DNA of 38,141 nt from Haliea sp. (GTDB lineage Bacteria > Pseudomonadota > Gammaproteobacteria > Pseudomonadales > Halieaceae). The stretch is taken from the NCBI GenBank assembly GCA_024642245.1, contig JAHEBM010000030.1:1-38141 (forward strand). The letters are read 5' to 3'. How positions within the stretch are numbered: the stretch's first letter is position 1; the number at the start of each line of letters is the position of its first letter. A program made the position numbers and the translations under genes. The notes beneath the pieces were generated by a model. The model made no database searches. It was not told the DNA's origin and saw only the letters and a list, made by a program, of their open reading frames with translations. Below, piece after piece: positions 1-7,742 of this stretch.

Positions 1-1431
1 CTCCTCGATGCCTTCCCGGCCCCATTCGCGGCCCACGCCGCTGCCCTTGACGCCGCCGAAAGGCAGGTCGCCGGTAATGCTCATGCCGTCGTTGACACTG
101 ATACAGCCAGCGCGGATGGCGCGGGCGACGCGCATGCCGCGTTCCCTGTCCCCCGACGTCACGGCGCCACCGAGACCATAGATGCTGTCATTGGCGATGC
201 GGATGGCATCGTCATCGTCGTCGAAGGGAATGACCACCAGCACCGGCCCGAAGATTTCCTCCTGCGCAATGCGCATGTCATTGGTGACATCGACGAAACA
301 GGTGGGCTCGATAAAAAAGCCCTCGCCCTTTTCCGGGCAGGTCTTGCCGCCTGCCAGGAGGCGTGCGCCTTCCTTCTGGCCCAGCTCGATGTAGCTCATG
401 ACCCGCTCCTGCTGCCGTTTGGAAATGACCGGACCCATGACGTTTTCCGGATCGTCGTAGCCACCCCAACGGCTGGCGTAGCCCCCATAGGACATTTGCA
501 GTGCTTCCACCGCTTCCTGGTAACGGCTGCGTGGAACCAGCAGGCGGGTGGGGTAGGCGCAGCCCTGACCGGCGTGAAAAATCACCATGGATGTCATGAC
601 TTTCATCGCGAAATCCGGGGCATCGTCGAGAATGATTTTGACACTCTTGCCGCCCAGTTCCAGGAAGATACGCTTCAGGGTGGCCGCGCCTTTTTCCATG
701 ATGTGCTTGCCCACGGCGGTCGAGCCGGTAAAGGAAATCACGTCGACACGGGGATCCGCGACCATCATCTCGCCGGCCATGGCAGGATCGGCGGAACTTA
801 TCACGTTCAAAATCCCGGGGGGAAAGCCGGCTTCACTGGCCAGCTCACCCATGATCGCGCCCATATGCGGTGTGTCCGGGGCGGGTTTCAGGACCACGGT
901 GCAGCCGGCGAGCAGCGCCGCGATGACCTTGCCGATATTGACGTACAAGGGAACATTCCAGGGGGTGATGGCGGCCACGACGCCCAGCGGTTCGTGGGTC
1001 ACGATGCGCTCGCTGACAAAGCCGTGTTCCTCGCGCTTGCCGCGGTTTTCTTCAAACTCGATGTCCATGGCGCATTTCACCAGGTCATCGCCACCATTGA
1101 GGGCAAAATCGACATGCGCACGACAGGCGGCACCAATCGCCGCGCCCGCTTCGATGCGCGATATCTCGACCAGGCGATCGCGATTGGCCCGCAGCAGGGC
1201 CATGTATTTTTTCACCAGCGCATGGCGTTGTGCATGCTGCCGGGACCAGTCGGTCTCATCAAAGGCCCTGCGCGCTGCAGCTATGGCCTCGTCGACATCC
1301 TGCGCGGAGGCATCCGCCGCCTGTCCCGCCACCTCAGCCGTCCAGGGGCAGATATTATCGTAGGTCTTGTCACCCGTCGCTCGGCGCACCACGCCGTCGA
1401 TGTACAACTGGGCTTCCGGTAGTTTCTTCAT
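1..1431 (-). CDS. Aldehyde dehydrogenase, NAD(P)-dependent (C-terminus off the left edge)
   Basis: Reading leftward from the ATG at 1431, a 477-codon frame stays open to base 1, so only the last residues are missing. The protein is a typical aldehyde dehydrogenase: the N-terminal half holds ITPWNVPLY (cofactor-binding Asn), then ISFTGSTAVGK, the general base Glu258 in LELGGK, the catalytic Cys291 in HAGQGCAY, and EEIFGPVL further on. By family knowledge it oxidises an aldehyde to the acid with NAD(P)+ in the cytoplasm. It lies 77 bp downstream of the KstD-like flavoprotein on the same strand and is probably the last gene of that operon seen here. Its substrate cannot be read from the sequence. 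The several plus-strand frames across this region are shadows of it. Confidence 0.95.
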   Translation of the reverse strand, partial: MKKLPEAQLYIDGVVRRATGDKTYDNICPWTAEVAGQAADASAQDVDEAIAAARRAFDETDWSRQHAQRHALVKKYMALLRANRDRLVEISRIEAGAAIGAACRAHVDFALNGGDDLVKCAMDIEFEENRGKREEHGFVSERIVTHEPLGVVAAITPWNVPLYVNIGKVIAALLAGCTVVLKPAPDTPHMGAIMGELASEAGFPPGILNVISSADPAMAGEMMVADPRVDVISFTGSTAVGKHIMEKGAATLKRIFLELGGKSVKIILDDAPDFAMKVMTSMVIFHAGQGCAYPTRLLVPRSRYQEAVEALQMSYGGYASRWGGYDDPENVMGPVISKRQQERVMSYIELGQKEGARLLAGGKTCPEKGEGFFIEPTCFVDVTNDMRIAQEEIFGPVLVVIPFDDDDDAIRIANDSIYGLGGAVTSGDRERGMRVARAIRAGCISVNDGMSITGDLPFGGVKGSGVGREWGREGIEE

Positions 1432-1508
1432 GATTGCTTCCTCGTTTGGATCACGCAATACCACGCGATTACTGTTTGCTCACGGCTGGATCAGCCCTGT
1501 TTGGATGT

Positions 1509-3167
1509 CTACTGGTCGGCCTGCACCGCATGTTTTGCTGCAACATAGCCCCAGGTGAAGGAAGGCCCGATACTCGCGCCGGCTCCCGGGCATCCCCGGC
1601 CCATTACCGAGGCTGCGGATGTGCCGGTGGCGTACAGGCCCGGGATGGCCGATCCGTCCTCGCGCAGCACACGGGCGTGTTCATCGGTCACCAACCCGCC
1701 AAGCGTGCTGACGTCCCCCGGGTATACCCGTATTGCGAAAAACGGACCCTGCTCGAGGGTGCCCAGGGTGGGTGACTGCTGGCTCAGCGGGTCACCCAGC
1801 CAGCGATCATAGGCGTGGTCGCCCCGGTGAAAGTCCCCATCGTGCCCACCCCGTACGAAGCCATTGAAGCGTTCCACCGAGGTCCTGAGTGTAGCCGGTT
1901 CCATACCGCAGGCCGCAGCCAGTGCCTCCAGTGTATCGGCCTGCTTGAGAAAACCTTCTTCATACCAGGTCTTGGGCTTCTTCCTGCCGGGCATCGAGCC
2001 GGCCAGCATGTAGGTGTCCAGGTAGCGGCTGTCCATCACCAGCCAGCTGGGTATCGCCGGCGCCTGCCGATTATGCTTGAGCATCGCCTGGCCGACAGCC
2101 ACGTAGGAGTTCGACTCCCGCATATAGCGTGCGCCGGCCTGGTCGACGACGATGCTGTGCGGTTTTGCCAGGTCACCGTGTACCACGACGGGTTGCGCAG
2201 GGGTCTCGCCCGGTGGCAGCGCCATGGGGTTGCCTATACGTTCATCCATCTGCGCCGTTGCGGCGCCGAGCCGGGCCGCCTCTTCAATCATTTCGCCGGT
2301 GTCCCCGGGCCCGGTGAGTGACCATTGCGTCGACGTGCCGGGGATGTAACGTTCCACCATACGCTGGTTGCGGGCGAAACCGCCGGCGTTGACCAGCACG
2401 CCGGAGCGGGCGGTGATGTGCTGCTCTGCACTGTCCTTTTCAATGACCACGCCGGTAACGCGGCCACCTTCGAGCAACAGGCGTTTCACGCCGGCCCCGG
2501 TACGGATCTCCACGCCGGCCCTGATTGCGGCATGCAGCATTTGTCCCTGCAGGGCCTGCCCCGCAGTGGTCAGGTGCTTGCCACGCAACTTGCTGACGAT
2601 AGTCCGCCCGATCACCCTTGCAAGTACCTTCTTGCCTGTCCAGGAGCGTTTGAAGTTGGGTAGCTCCATGGCCTCGTCCAGATTGGCCGGCAGGGGGAGG
2701 AAGCCGGGGCGCAGCCTGGATTTCCATTCGCCCAGCTGGTTGATGTCGAATAACTGTGAGACGACCGTGCGGCCGGGAACCGATTGGCCCGGTGCATTGC
2801 AGTAGTCCGGCCAGGAGGGAATGCGCCGCAGTTGGATACCCTGGCTTACGAGGAAGTCGATCATTGCCGGCGCTTCCTCGACATAGGCCAGGCGCCGGGC
2901 ACGGCTGGCACCGGGCGTGTCGTCATGGTCGCCTACCACGGCATCCATATAGGCGATCGCCTGCTCCGGGCTGTCCTGCAGGCCCTCGCTTTTCATGAAG
3001 CGATTATTCGGAATCCACATAACGCCACCCGAGATCGCCGTGGTGCCGCCGACGAGGTCGGTTTTTTCCAGGACAAGTACGCTCTTGCCGGCGGCGCGCA
3101 GCACCAGGGCGGCGCACATCGAACCGCCGCCACTGCCAACCACCACAAAGTCGAAGCTATCGCTCAT
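1509..3167 (-). CDS. KstD-like FAD-dependent dehydrogenase (fumarate reductase/3-ketosteroid dehydrogenase superfamily)
   Basis: The 552-residue protein begins with a dinucleotide-binding motif (VVVGSGGGSM, residues 8-17), followed by EKTDLVGGTTAISGG and VMWIPNN, which are typical of 3-ketosteroid delta-1-dehydrogenases and relatives. The C-terminal FAD-binding signature GTSAASVMGRGCPGAG also fits that family, but position 526 is Cys where KstD enzymes usually have a catalytic Tyr. I chose the ATG at 3167 because AGGAGG sits 10 bases before it and it leaves 16 bp to the SDR stop; the longer frame from 3206 would overlap the SDR. Family members remove hydrogens from steroid or other ring ketones and pass electrons to a quinone or other acceptor. 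The family call is firm; true delta-1-dehydrogenase activity is doubtful because of the Cys. Confidence 0.9.
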   Translation of the reverse strand: MSDSFDFVVVGSGGGSMCAALVLRAAGKSVLVLEKTDLVGGTTAISGGVMWIPNNRFMKSEGLQDSPEQAIAYMDAVVGDHDDTPGASRARRLAYVEEAPAMIDFLVSQGIQLRRIPSWPDYCNAPGQSVPGRTVVSQLFDINQLGEWKSRLRPGFLPLPANLDEAMELPNFKRSWTGKKVLARVIGRTIVSKLRGKHLTTAGQALQGQMLHAAIRAGVEIRTGAGVKRLLLEGGRVTGVVIEKDSAEQHITARSGVLVNAGGFARNQRMVERYIPGTSTQWSLTGPGDTGEMIEEAARLGAATAQMDERIGNPMALPPGETPAQPVVVHGDLAKPHSIVVDQAGARYMRESNSYVAVGQAMLKHNRQAPAIPSWLVMDSRYLDTYMLAGSMPGRKKPKTWYEEGFLKQADTLEALAAACGMEPATLRTSVERFNGFVRGGHDGDFHRGDHAYDRWLGDPLSQQSPTLGTLEQGPFFAIRVYPGDVSTLGGLVTDEHARVLREDGSAIPGLYATGTSAASVMGRGCPGAGASIGPSFTWGYVAAKHAVQADQ

Positions 3168-3183
3168 CAGGCCAGTACCTCCT

Positions 3184-3924
3184 TCACTTGTTTTGCGCCC
3201 TGGCATGCAGGGAAATGCTCGCCACCTGGAGATCGGCCGGCAGGTCGACCAGGGCGCGGAAAATACCGGTGACCGAGGTGAACTGGCTTATGGGGCGTTC
3301 CGTCAGGTGTATGCCGGCAGCGGTTGCCGCCTGGTGGAAATCGATTTTTGCCTGCATGTCCACATCCCAGGTTTTGCCCTCCTCGAACATGGCGCCGGCG
3401 CGGACCACGGAGACGCGTATCCCCTGTGGTTCAAGCTCCTGGTAAAGGCTCTCGGAGAACCGCTCAAGTCCTGCCTTGGAGCTTTGGTATACCGACAGGT
3501 GGGGCATGTGACTGTCCACCGATTCGCTGCTGACGTTGATGATATGCGCACCTCGCCCCATCATCGGTATCGCAGCCCGGGCGCATATCATCGGCCCGGC
3601 CAGGTTGGTTGTCACGGCATCCAGTATCTGCCCGTCGGTGGCGTTGGTGATCAGGAACGGTTCAAAAATTGCCGCGTTATTGATCAGCACATCGATGCGC
3701 GGGTAGCGCTGCGCAATCATCGCGAAGGCATTGCGTACGCTGTCTGGCGAGGCCACGTCACATTCCACGGCCATCGCGCGCTCGCCGATTTCGCTTGCGA
3801 CGGCTTCTACCTTGGCGGCCGTCCTGCCCAGTAGAACCACGGTTTCCCCCTCTGAGGCGAAACGCCTGGCAACGGCGCGCCCGAGTCCGACGCCGGCGCC
3901 GGTAATGACAATCACTTTGGACAT
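3184..3924 (-). CDS. Short-chain dehydrogenase/reductase (classical SDR)
   Basis: This 246-residue protein is a classical SDR. The cofactor motif TGAGVGLG is at residues 8-15, NNAA at 82-85, and the catalytic Ser133, Tyr146 and Lys150 lie with the usual 13-residue Ser-Tyr spacing. It ends 16 bp before the KstD-like gene and follows the dimeric-barrel gene by 81 bp, so it probably belongs to the same leftward operon. By family knowledge it interconverts an alcohol and a ketone (or a related C=O/C=C group) using NAD(P)H. The specific substrate is unknown; a hydroxysteroid or hydroxyacyl role would fit the neighbours but is inference. Confidence 0.93.
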   Translation of the reverse strand: MSKVIVITGAGVGLGRAVARRFASEGETVVLLGRTAAKVEAVASEIGERAMAVECDVASPDSVRNAFAMIAQRYPRIDVLINNAAIFEPFLITNATDGQILDAVTTNLAGPMICARAAIPMMGRGAHIINVSSESVDSHMPHLSVYQSSKAGLERFSESLYQELEPQGIRVSVVRAGAMFEEGKTWDVDMQAKIDFHQAATAAGIHLTERPISQFTSVTGIFRALVDLPADLQVASISLHARAQNK

Positions 3925-4005
3925 TGAACTGACTCCCTGGTGTGAGCGATCCGGCCTGGCCGGTATGGAATGGCGTAATACAGCAACGGCGTGAAGGCGA
4001 CGGTC

Positions 4006-4770
4006 TCAGTCCTTCCCGGCGTAGACCGACAGATCGCCGCCGTAGGCGACGCCGCCGGGCCAGAAGCGGTTGCCGCTGATCTTGTTGAAATAGTGCACCG
4101 TGCGAGCAAAGGAGCCGGAGGTCGAGCGCGGCTCCATGGCGATGCCGCTGGGACTGACGCCCCGGGCGCGAGCGCTGAAATCCTTTATGGTGAAGAGCAG
4201 GTCGTCACTTTGCTGGGCACACAGTATGAGCTGGTCGCCGGGGCAGTAGTGCCGGGGCTCGATCTGTACCGTGGACAGTTCACCCCGTTTCATGGCGACA
4301 TGCCCTGGAACATTGGTTACCTCGACACTGTGCACTTCGTCGTACCACTTCTGGTATTCCGCGAAGCGGCCGGCCACATAATTGCCCAGTATCACGCTGA
4401 CGCCGGAGTAGGGCTCGTCCGGCTGCCAGTTCGGGCTGGCCTTCCAGTCGGAATACAGGCGGTAGGTGTACAGCCGCTCGGTCTCGTCATCGGTGATCCA
4501 CCCGACATCCCGGGCCTCGGCAAGCAGCGGACCAAGCGCGGGTACATCGATTTCCGGGGACGGCAGGTCGAAGTCGTAGATACTGAGGAAGCGCCAGGGT
4601 TGGGCTATATCCGGCATGATCTGCTGGGCAGCCACTTCATAGCGCTCTGCGGCCGCAAACCCCCTGAGGCGGGCCAGGGCGGTGCGGTGTTCGCCATCGA
4701 ACCAGGCGGCGTAATCAGCCTCTCGAGCGGCGGGTACGTTGTGCAGGTGAAGGGTCGTGTAAAGAGCCAT
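4006..4770 (-). CDS. Two-domain dimeric alpha-beta barrel protein, function unknown
   Basis: This 254-residue soluble protein has no signal peptide and no obvious catalytic motif. It shows an internal duplication: the segment around residues 20-38 (WFDGEH with following LRGF) resembles the segment around 139-157 (WYDEVH with following VPG). That pattern, a short beta strand then W-[FY]-x(3)-H, is typical of EthD-like ferredoxin-fold proteins of the dimeric alpha-beta barrel superfamily. Such proteins often accompany P450 and aromatic or steroid catabolic genes, but no reaction can be assigned. It is the first gene of the leftward operon, reading from the divergent promoter it shares with the P450 ferredoxin. 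Confidence 0.85.
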   Translation of the reverse strand: MALYTTLHLHNVPAAREADYAAWFDGEHRTALARLRGFAAAERYEVAAQQIMPDIAQPWRFLSIYDFDLPSPEIDVPALGPLLAEARDVGWITDDETERLYTYRLYSDWKASPNWQPDEPYSGVSVILGNYVAGRFAEYQKWYDEVHSVEVTNVPGHVAMKRGELSTVQIEPRHYCPGDQLILCAQQSDDLLFTIKDFSARARGVSPSGIAMEPRSTSGSFARTVHYFNKISGNRFWPGGVAYGGDLSVYAGKD

Positions 4771-4788
4771 GCTGTGATTCCCGAAATC

Positions 4789-4817
4789 TTGTTATTGAAC
4801 ACCACTGGTGTATAATA
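4789..4817. promoter_or_regulatory. Divergent sigma-70-like promoter between the dimeric-barrel operon and the P450 operon
   Basis: On the plus strand TTGTTA (4789-4794) is followed after 16 bp by a perfect TATAAT (4811-4816). On the minus strand TATTAT (4817-4812) overlaps the same bases, with TGGCCA 18 bp upstream as a weak -35. The 160-bp gap between the divergent starts at 4770 and 4931 contains no gene. The plus transcript would have a leader of about 110 bases. The assignment is by eye. Confidence 0.55.
4799..4811. promoter_or_regulatory. 13-bp palindrome, probable operator in the divergent promoter
   Basis: ACACCA-C-TGGTGT is a perfect inverted repeat with 6-bp arms around one central base. 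It fills the spacer between the plus-strand -35 and -10 boxes and touches the -10 boxes of both directions, the place expected for a repressor site. Its core resembles the palindrome in the thiolase promoter at 32428-32440. The binding protein is not in the window; a TetR-type regulator is a guess. Confidence 0.5.
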
Positions 4818-4930
4818 CCGCAAGTGACTCCGGGTTGGCCAGTGAGAATACAATAACGCTGGCGGCCCGGTCTTTACACCCTGGTGACGGTAACCGAGCA
4901 TTGTACCCGTCATGACGGCGAGGTAGGTAT

Positions 4931-5137
4931 ATGAAAGTGCGTATAGATAAGGCGGCCTGCGTCGGCAACGCGCGGTGCTGGGCTGTTTCTCCCGAGTTGT
5001 TCCCCCTCGATGACGATGGCTATATCCTGGTCGAGGAAGTGGAAGTGCCCGCGGGCATGGAAGACCTGGCCAGGCGGGGTGTTCGCGCCTGCCCCGAGCG
5101 GGTTATGCAAATCATGGAAGACGATAACAGTCAGTAG
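4931..5137 (+). CDS. Small P450-type ferredoxin, probably [3Fe-4S]
   Basis: The 68-residue acidic protein has Cys10, Cys16 and a Cys-Pro pair near residue 54, the spacing of the single-cluster ferredoxins that feed electrons to bacterial cytochromes P450. The first motif reads CVGNARC, so the position between the first two cysteines that is Cys in [4Fe-4S] proteins is Asn13, which suggests a three-iron cluster. It is the first gene of the rightward operon and lies two genes upstream of the P450, so it is the likely direct redox partner. AGGTAG lies a few bases before the ATG. No dedicated reductase gene adjoins it; one is found at 20684-21907. Confidence 0.92.
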   Translation: MKVRIDKAACVGNARCWAVSPELFPLDDDGYILVEEVEVPAGMEDLARRGVRACPERVMQIMEDDNSQ

Positions 5138-5197
5138 TGAGTTCTGGATTGTTGGTCGCATCGGCCGGCAGACACTTGATATCGAAGGAAATTTCAA

Positions 5198-6010
5198 ATG
5201 GATTATCTGGGTTATAAAAACAAGCGCGTCCTGGTCAGTGGTTGTTTCTCGGGCATGGGAGAGGCGACAGCCCGCCAGCTGGTGGCGTTGGGCGCTGAAG
5301 TACACGGCTTCGATTACAAGGAAACAGCCCTGGACCTCGCGTCTTTTACCCAGGTGGATTTGCGCGATCCGGCGGCGATTGACGCGGCGGTCGCGGGCAT
5401 CGGTGGCAAGGTGGACGCGCTGTTCAACTGCGCCGGCCTGCCCCAGACCTCTGCCCCGATGGACGTGATGAAAGTCAATTACGCGGCCATGCGACGGGTG
5501 ACCGAGCAGGTGCTGCCACTGATGTCCACAGGCGGCGCCATTGCCTGTATTTCCTCCACTGCCGGCATGGGTTGGAGCAGGAAGATACCCCTGTTGATGG
5601 AACTGGTAGGCAAGGACAGCTTTGAAAGTGCCATGCAATGGTGTGAAGCGAACGCCGAGACGGTCAACGAGGGTTATACCCTGTCTAAGGAGGCCATCAT
5701 CGTGTGGACCATGTTGACCGCGGCGCACCTGATCAAGCGCGGTATTCGCCTGAACTGCACGCTGCCGGGGCCCACACAGACGCCGATGATGAACCATTTC
5801 GAATCCAAGACCCAGGCCGCGGTACTCAATGCCTTTATTCAACCCATCGATCGTCGCTCGACTCCCGAGGAGCAGGCGGCCGCGCTGATTTTCCTCAACA
5901 GTGACAAGTCCAGCTATATCAACGGGGTTGCCCTGCCCGTGGACGGGGGTTTCCTGGGTGGCGTGGCAACGGGGCAGGTCGACCTGTCGGCCCTGATGCC
6001 CGCCAGCTGA
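5198..6010 (+). CDS. 3-alpha-hydroxysteroid dehydrogenase-like SDR
   Basis: The 270-residue SDR has a cofactor loop SGCFSGMGEA (residues 14-23), a cysteine-containing NCAG at 77-80, catalytic Ser119 in CISSTAG, Tyr160 and Lys164. Ser and Tyr are 41 residues apart, not the usual 13, because of an insertion of about 28 residues. The same 41-residue spacing is known to me from 3-alpha-hydroxysteroid dehydrogenase/carbonyl reductase of Comamonas (Ser114, Tyr155, Lys159), so that subfamily is the best match. It would oxidise a ring or carbinol hydroxyl with NAD+. It lies between the ferredoxin and the P450 in one operon. Subfamily membership is well supported; steroid as the true substrate is inference. 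Confidence 0.88.
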   Translation: MDYLGYKNKRVLVSGCFSGMGEATARQLVALGAEVHGFDYKETALDLASFTQVDLRDPAAIDAAVAGIGGKVDALFNCAGLPQTSAPMDVMKVNYAAMRRVTEQVLPLMSTGGAIACISSTAGMGWSRKIPLLMELVGKDSFESAMQWCEANAETVNEGYTLSKEAIIVWTMLTAAHLIKRGIRLNCTLPGPTQTPMMNHFESKTQAAVLNAFIQPIDRRSTPEEQAAALIFLNSDKSSYINGVALPVDGGFLGGVATGQVDLSALMPAS

Positions 6011-6074
6011 GGCGATCTGCCGGCGAAGGCAGGTGTAGGATGGCTCTGCGTTATAGACCTTTTTGGAAGATATT

Positions 6075-7331
6075 ATGACTGAAGCATCGGCTGTTAGCGC
6101 CGCGGTACCGACACCAGATCACGTGCCAGAGTCGGCATTTTACGACTTTGATATGTTCCATGACCCGGCTTATGTGAAGGACCCGCATAAACGGATTATC
6201 GACATGGTGGAAAATGCACCGCCGGTATTCTGGACGCCCCGCAATGGTGGCCATTGGATGATTATGAGTCACGCGGCGAATTTCGAGGCTGCCCGGGACA
6301 CGGATGCCTTCTCGAGCGAAATGATTCCCTACGAGCAGATGGAGGCAATGCTGGCGGCCATGCCGCCGGGGACGCCCCATATACCCCGGGCCTATCCTAT
6401 CAATCTTGATCCGCCCAACCATGCCAAGTATCGCCAGCCCGTGCAGGGTGTTTTTTCGCCCAAGGCAATCAACGCGCTAAGGGACAGTATCCGTGCGCTC
6501 GCCAGGGAGCTGGTTGCCGAGATAGCCGATCGCGGGGAATGCGAGTTTATGTCGGCGGTGGCAGAGCCGCTGCCGGTGCGTGTCTTCCTCAAATTGCTGG
6601 GCCTGCCGCTGGAGAAGTTTGCGGAATACCGCGCCCTGGTCAAAGCGCATCTCAGCGAAATTGCACCGGACCCCTCCAGCGCAATGAAAAGGTTACAGCA
6701 GGTCGCCGCGGCCATGCGCGAAACGGTCCTCGAGCGTCGCGACGATCCCCGCGATGACATTATCAGCCTGTTGTGGACGGTTGAAATCGACGGCCGACCC
6801 ACGGTGCTTGAGGATATCGAGAACTACGGTGTACTGATGTTTATTGCCGGGCTCGATACCGTGATGCAGGGGATGGGTCACGGCGTGCGTCACCTGGCCG
6901 AGAACCCCGAGCTGCAGGCACAGCTGCGCGCCAATCCTGAGCTTGTTGCCGATGCCACGGAAGAGCTCTTGCGTCGCTATACATTTACTGTACCGCCTCG
7001 CCGGGTCGCCAGGGACATGGTATTCCAGGGGGTGCAAATGAAGGAGGGCGAGCGGGCGATGTTGTTCCTGCCCGCCGCGGACCTCGACTCGAAAGAGTAT
7101 CCTGAGCCCGATCATTTCGACGTCAAGCGTGGCGGTAAACCGCACATTGCTTTCAATGCCGGACCGCACCGCTGCCTTGGGTCACACCTGGCCCGGGTGG
7201 AGCTGAATATCCTGTACGAGGAGTTGCTGGCAGGCTTGCCGTCTTTCAGTCTCAACCCGCAGCGCGCCCCGAAGTTCCACGGTGGCCACGTGATCGGTGT
7301 GGAGGAGCTCCACCTGGTCTGGGAGAAATAG
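6075..7331 (+). CDS. Cytochrome P450
   Basis: The 418-residue soluble P450 has the I-helix motif AGLDT (258-262), the ExxR pair Glu297/Arg300 and the haem-binding loop FNAGPHRCLG with the thiolate Cys367. Size and lack of a membrane anchor fit a bacterial class I enzyme. I chose the ATG at 6075, preceded by GGAAGA; a TTG at 6063 would add four residues. It inserts one oxygen from O2 into an unactivated C-H bond, with electrons from a ferredoxin, presumably the one at 4931. The next gene begins 5 bp after its stop, so DUF35 and Ltp2-like genes are cotranscribed. The substrate is unknown; neighbours suggest a steroid, terpenoid or similar hydrophobic ring compound. Confidence 0.96.
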   Translation: MTEASAVSAAVPTPDHVPESAFYDFDMFHDPAYVKDPHKRIIDMVENAPPVFWTPRNGGHWMIMSHAANFEAARDTDAFSSEMIPYEQMEAMLAAMPPGTPHIPRAYPINLDPPNHAKYRQPVQGVFSPKAINALRDSIRALARELVAEIADRGECEFMSAVAEPLPVRVFLKLLGLPLEKFAEYRALVKAHLSEIAPDPSSAMKRLQQVAAAMRETVLERRDDPRDDIISLLWTVEIDGRPTVLEDIENYGVLMFIAGLDTVMQGMGHGVRHLAENPELQAQLRANPELVADATEELLRRYTFTVPPRRVARDMVFQGVQMKEGERAMLFLPAADLDSKEYPEPDHFDVKRGGKPHIAFNAGPHRCLGSHLARVELNILYEELLAGLPSFSLNPQRAPKFHGGHVIGVEELHLVWEK

Positions 7332-7336
7332 GTTCC

Positions 7337-7741
7337 ATGGCGAATACGCGACCCTTGCCGAGGCTTGATTCCACTAACCGGGATTTCTGGACCTGCGGGG
7401 CGGAAAATGAACTGCGGTTTCTGCGCTGCGGTGATTGCGGGACGTTTATACACCCGCCGCGCCCCGTGTGCCGCCATTGCCTGTCCGAAAATGTCGCCCC
7501 GGAGGCGGTGGCAGGCACCGGCGTCATCGATACTTTCACGGTCAATTACCAGAAGTGGCATCCCGCGATGGACGTGCCGTTTGTTGTTGCCCGGGTGGCG
7601 ATTGATGGCGCGCCCGGCGTCATCCTCACCACGAATATCGTGGGTTGTGAGGTGGATGCTGTCGATATTGGTGACCGGGTGCGTGTGACATTTGAGCAGC
7701 AGGAGGATGTCTACCTGCCCCTGTTCGAGAAGATAGACTGA
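7337..7741 (+). CDS. DUF35 zinc-ribbon/OB-fold protein, partner of the next thiolase-fold enzyme
   Basis: The 134-residue protein has a zinc ribbon (Cys31, Cys34, Cys45, Cys48) followed by a beta-rich OB-fold part, the DUF35 architecture. Proteins of this family form complexes with thiolase-like enzymes; the best known is ChsH2 with the aldolase Ltp2 in steroid side-chain degradation, where the DUF35 partner is needed for activity and CoA binding. Here its stop is only 1 bp before the start of an Ltp2-like gene, which supports the same partnership. It probably binds an acyl-CoA substrate for that enzyme. The role is family inference; the fold call is firm. Confidence 0.92.
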   Translation: MANTRPLPRLDSTNRDFWTCGAENELRFLRCGDCGTFIHPPRPVCRHCLSENVAPEAVAGTGVIDTFTVNYQKWHPAMDVPFVVARVAIDGAPGVILTTNIVGCEVDAVDIGDRVRVTFEQQEDVYLPLFEKID

Positions 7742-7742
7742 T

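Noticed and set aside
496..1422. A 308-residue plus-strand frame
   Set aside because: It lies antisense to the aldehyde dehydrogenase, which has clear catalytic motifs.
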